Source: an uncultured Clostridia bacterium (GTDB taxonomy: Bacteria > Bacillota > Clostridia > Christensenellales > Maliibacteriaceae). Taken from it: 13,715 nucleotides of DNA. The notes under the pieces were generated by a model that saw nothing but the letters and a program-made list of their open reading frames with translations, was not told where the DNA came from and did not search any database. Made by a program: the position numbers and the translations under genes. The stretch's first letter is position 1, and each line of letters begins with the position of its first letter. Shown here piece after piece: positions 13,682-13,715 of this stretch. The DNA is taken from positions 1-13,715 of the forward strand of contig CAKTSO010000042.1 of the NCBI GenBank assembly GCA_934613185.1. Direction: 5' to 3'.

Positions 13682-13702
13682 CCGGCGGTTATTTTCCGCC
13701 GG
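13682..13702 (+). terminator. Stem-loop after the phosphofructokinase gene (possible weak terminator)
   Basis: CCGGCGG (13682-13688) and CCGCCGG (13696-13702) form a 7-bp perfect stem with loop TTATTTT. The T run lies in the loop and none follows in the window, so a terminator role is doubtful. The 68 bases after the stop hold no other feature I can support. Confidence 0.35.
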
Positions 13703-13715
13703 GACTTCGTTCCAC

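Noticed and set aside
1..13715. CRISPR arrays, tRNA or rRNA genes, insertion-sequence ends, attachment sites
   Set aside because: I found no regularly spaced repeats, no cloverleaf-like segment, no transposase or integrase reading frame, and no target-site duplication around the low-GC gene.

Overview
The window looks like a piece of a GC-rich member of the Bacillota (probably class Clostridia), possibly from a metagenome assembly. The reasons are strong AGGAGG-type ribosome binding sites, GTG starts, lipoproteins with short lipoboxes, a clostridial-style phosphofructokinase of the PPi-enzyme lineage, a NhaC antiporter and a DUF362-ferredoxin protein. This placement is inferred from gene content and codon use only. 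I see no tRNA, rRNA, CRISPR array, transposase or phage gene.

Layout. Positions 1-323 (minus) hold the N-terminus of a sugar-type ABC transporter substrate-binding lipoprotein, in a codon style unlike the rest. Facing away from it is an ectB-like diaminobutyrate aminotransferase (486-1745, plus) with its own terminator and no ectA or ectC beside it. Next come a stand-alone HD hydrolase of the SpoT/MESH1 type (1850-2329) and an AT-richer gene for a GHKL-fold ATPase with an apparent STAS-like N-terminus (2480-3505). A perfect 12-bp hairpin then separates converging genes. On the minus strand follow pyruvate kinase (4988 to 3576), a DUF362 protein with two C-terminal [4Fe-4S] motifs (6233 to 5085), an MFS transporter whose stop codon overlaps the DUF362 start in ATGA (7387 to 6230), and a small Ig-like lipoprotein (7879 to 7475). 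A divergent NhaC-type Na+/H+ antiporter (8114-9418, plus) ends at a 17-bp-stem terminator. A minus-strand VOC/glyoxalase protein (9864 to 9469) follows. The last block is a probable plus-strand operon: a UPF0303/heme-degrading-domain protein (10082-10570), a lipoprotein M3-family metallopeptidase overlapping it by GTGA (10567-12372), and a phosphofructokinase (12439-13647).

How the genes relate. Two key glycolytic enzymes are present, phosphofructokinase and pyruvate kinase, but in separate transcription units. The clearest co-expressed pairs are MFS transporter plus DUF362-ferredoxin and UPF0303 plus M3 peptidase, both joined by 4-base stop/start overlaps. I did not find a convincing new multi-gene system. 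The items most worth checking are the GHKL ATPase in its low-GC patch, the very Cys-rich transporter coupled to an Fe-S protein, the unusual phosphoryl-donor residues of the phosphofructokinase, and the orphan ectB.
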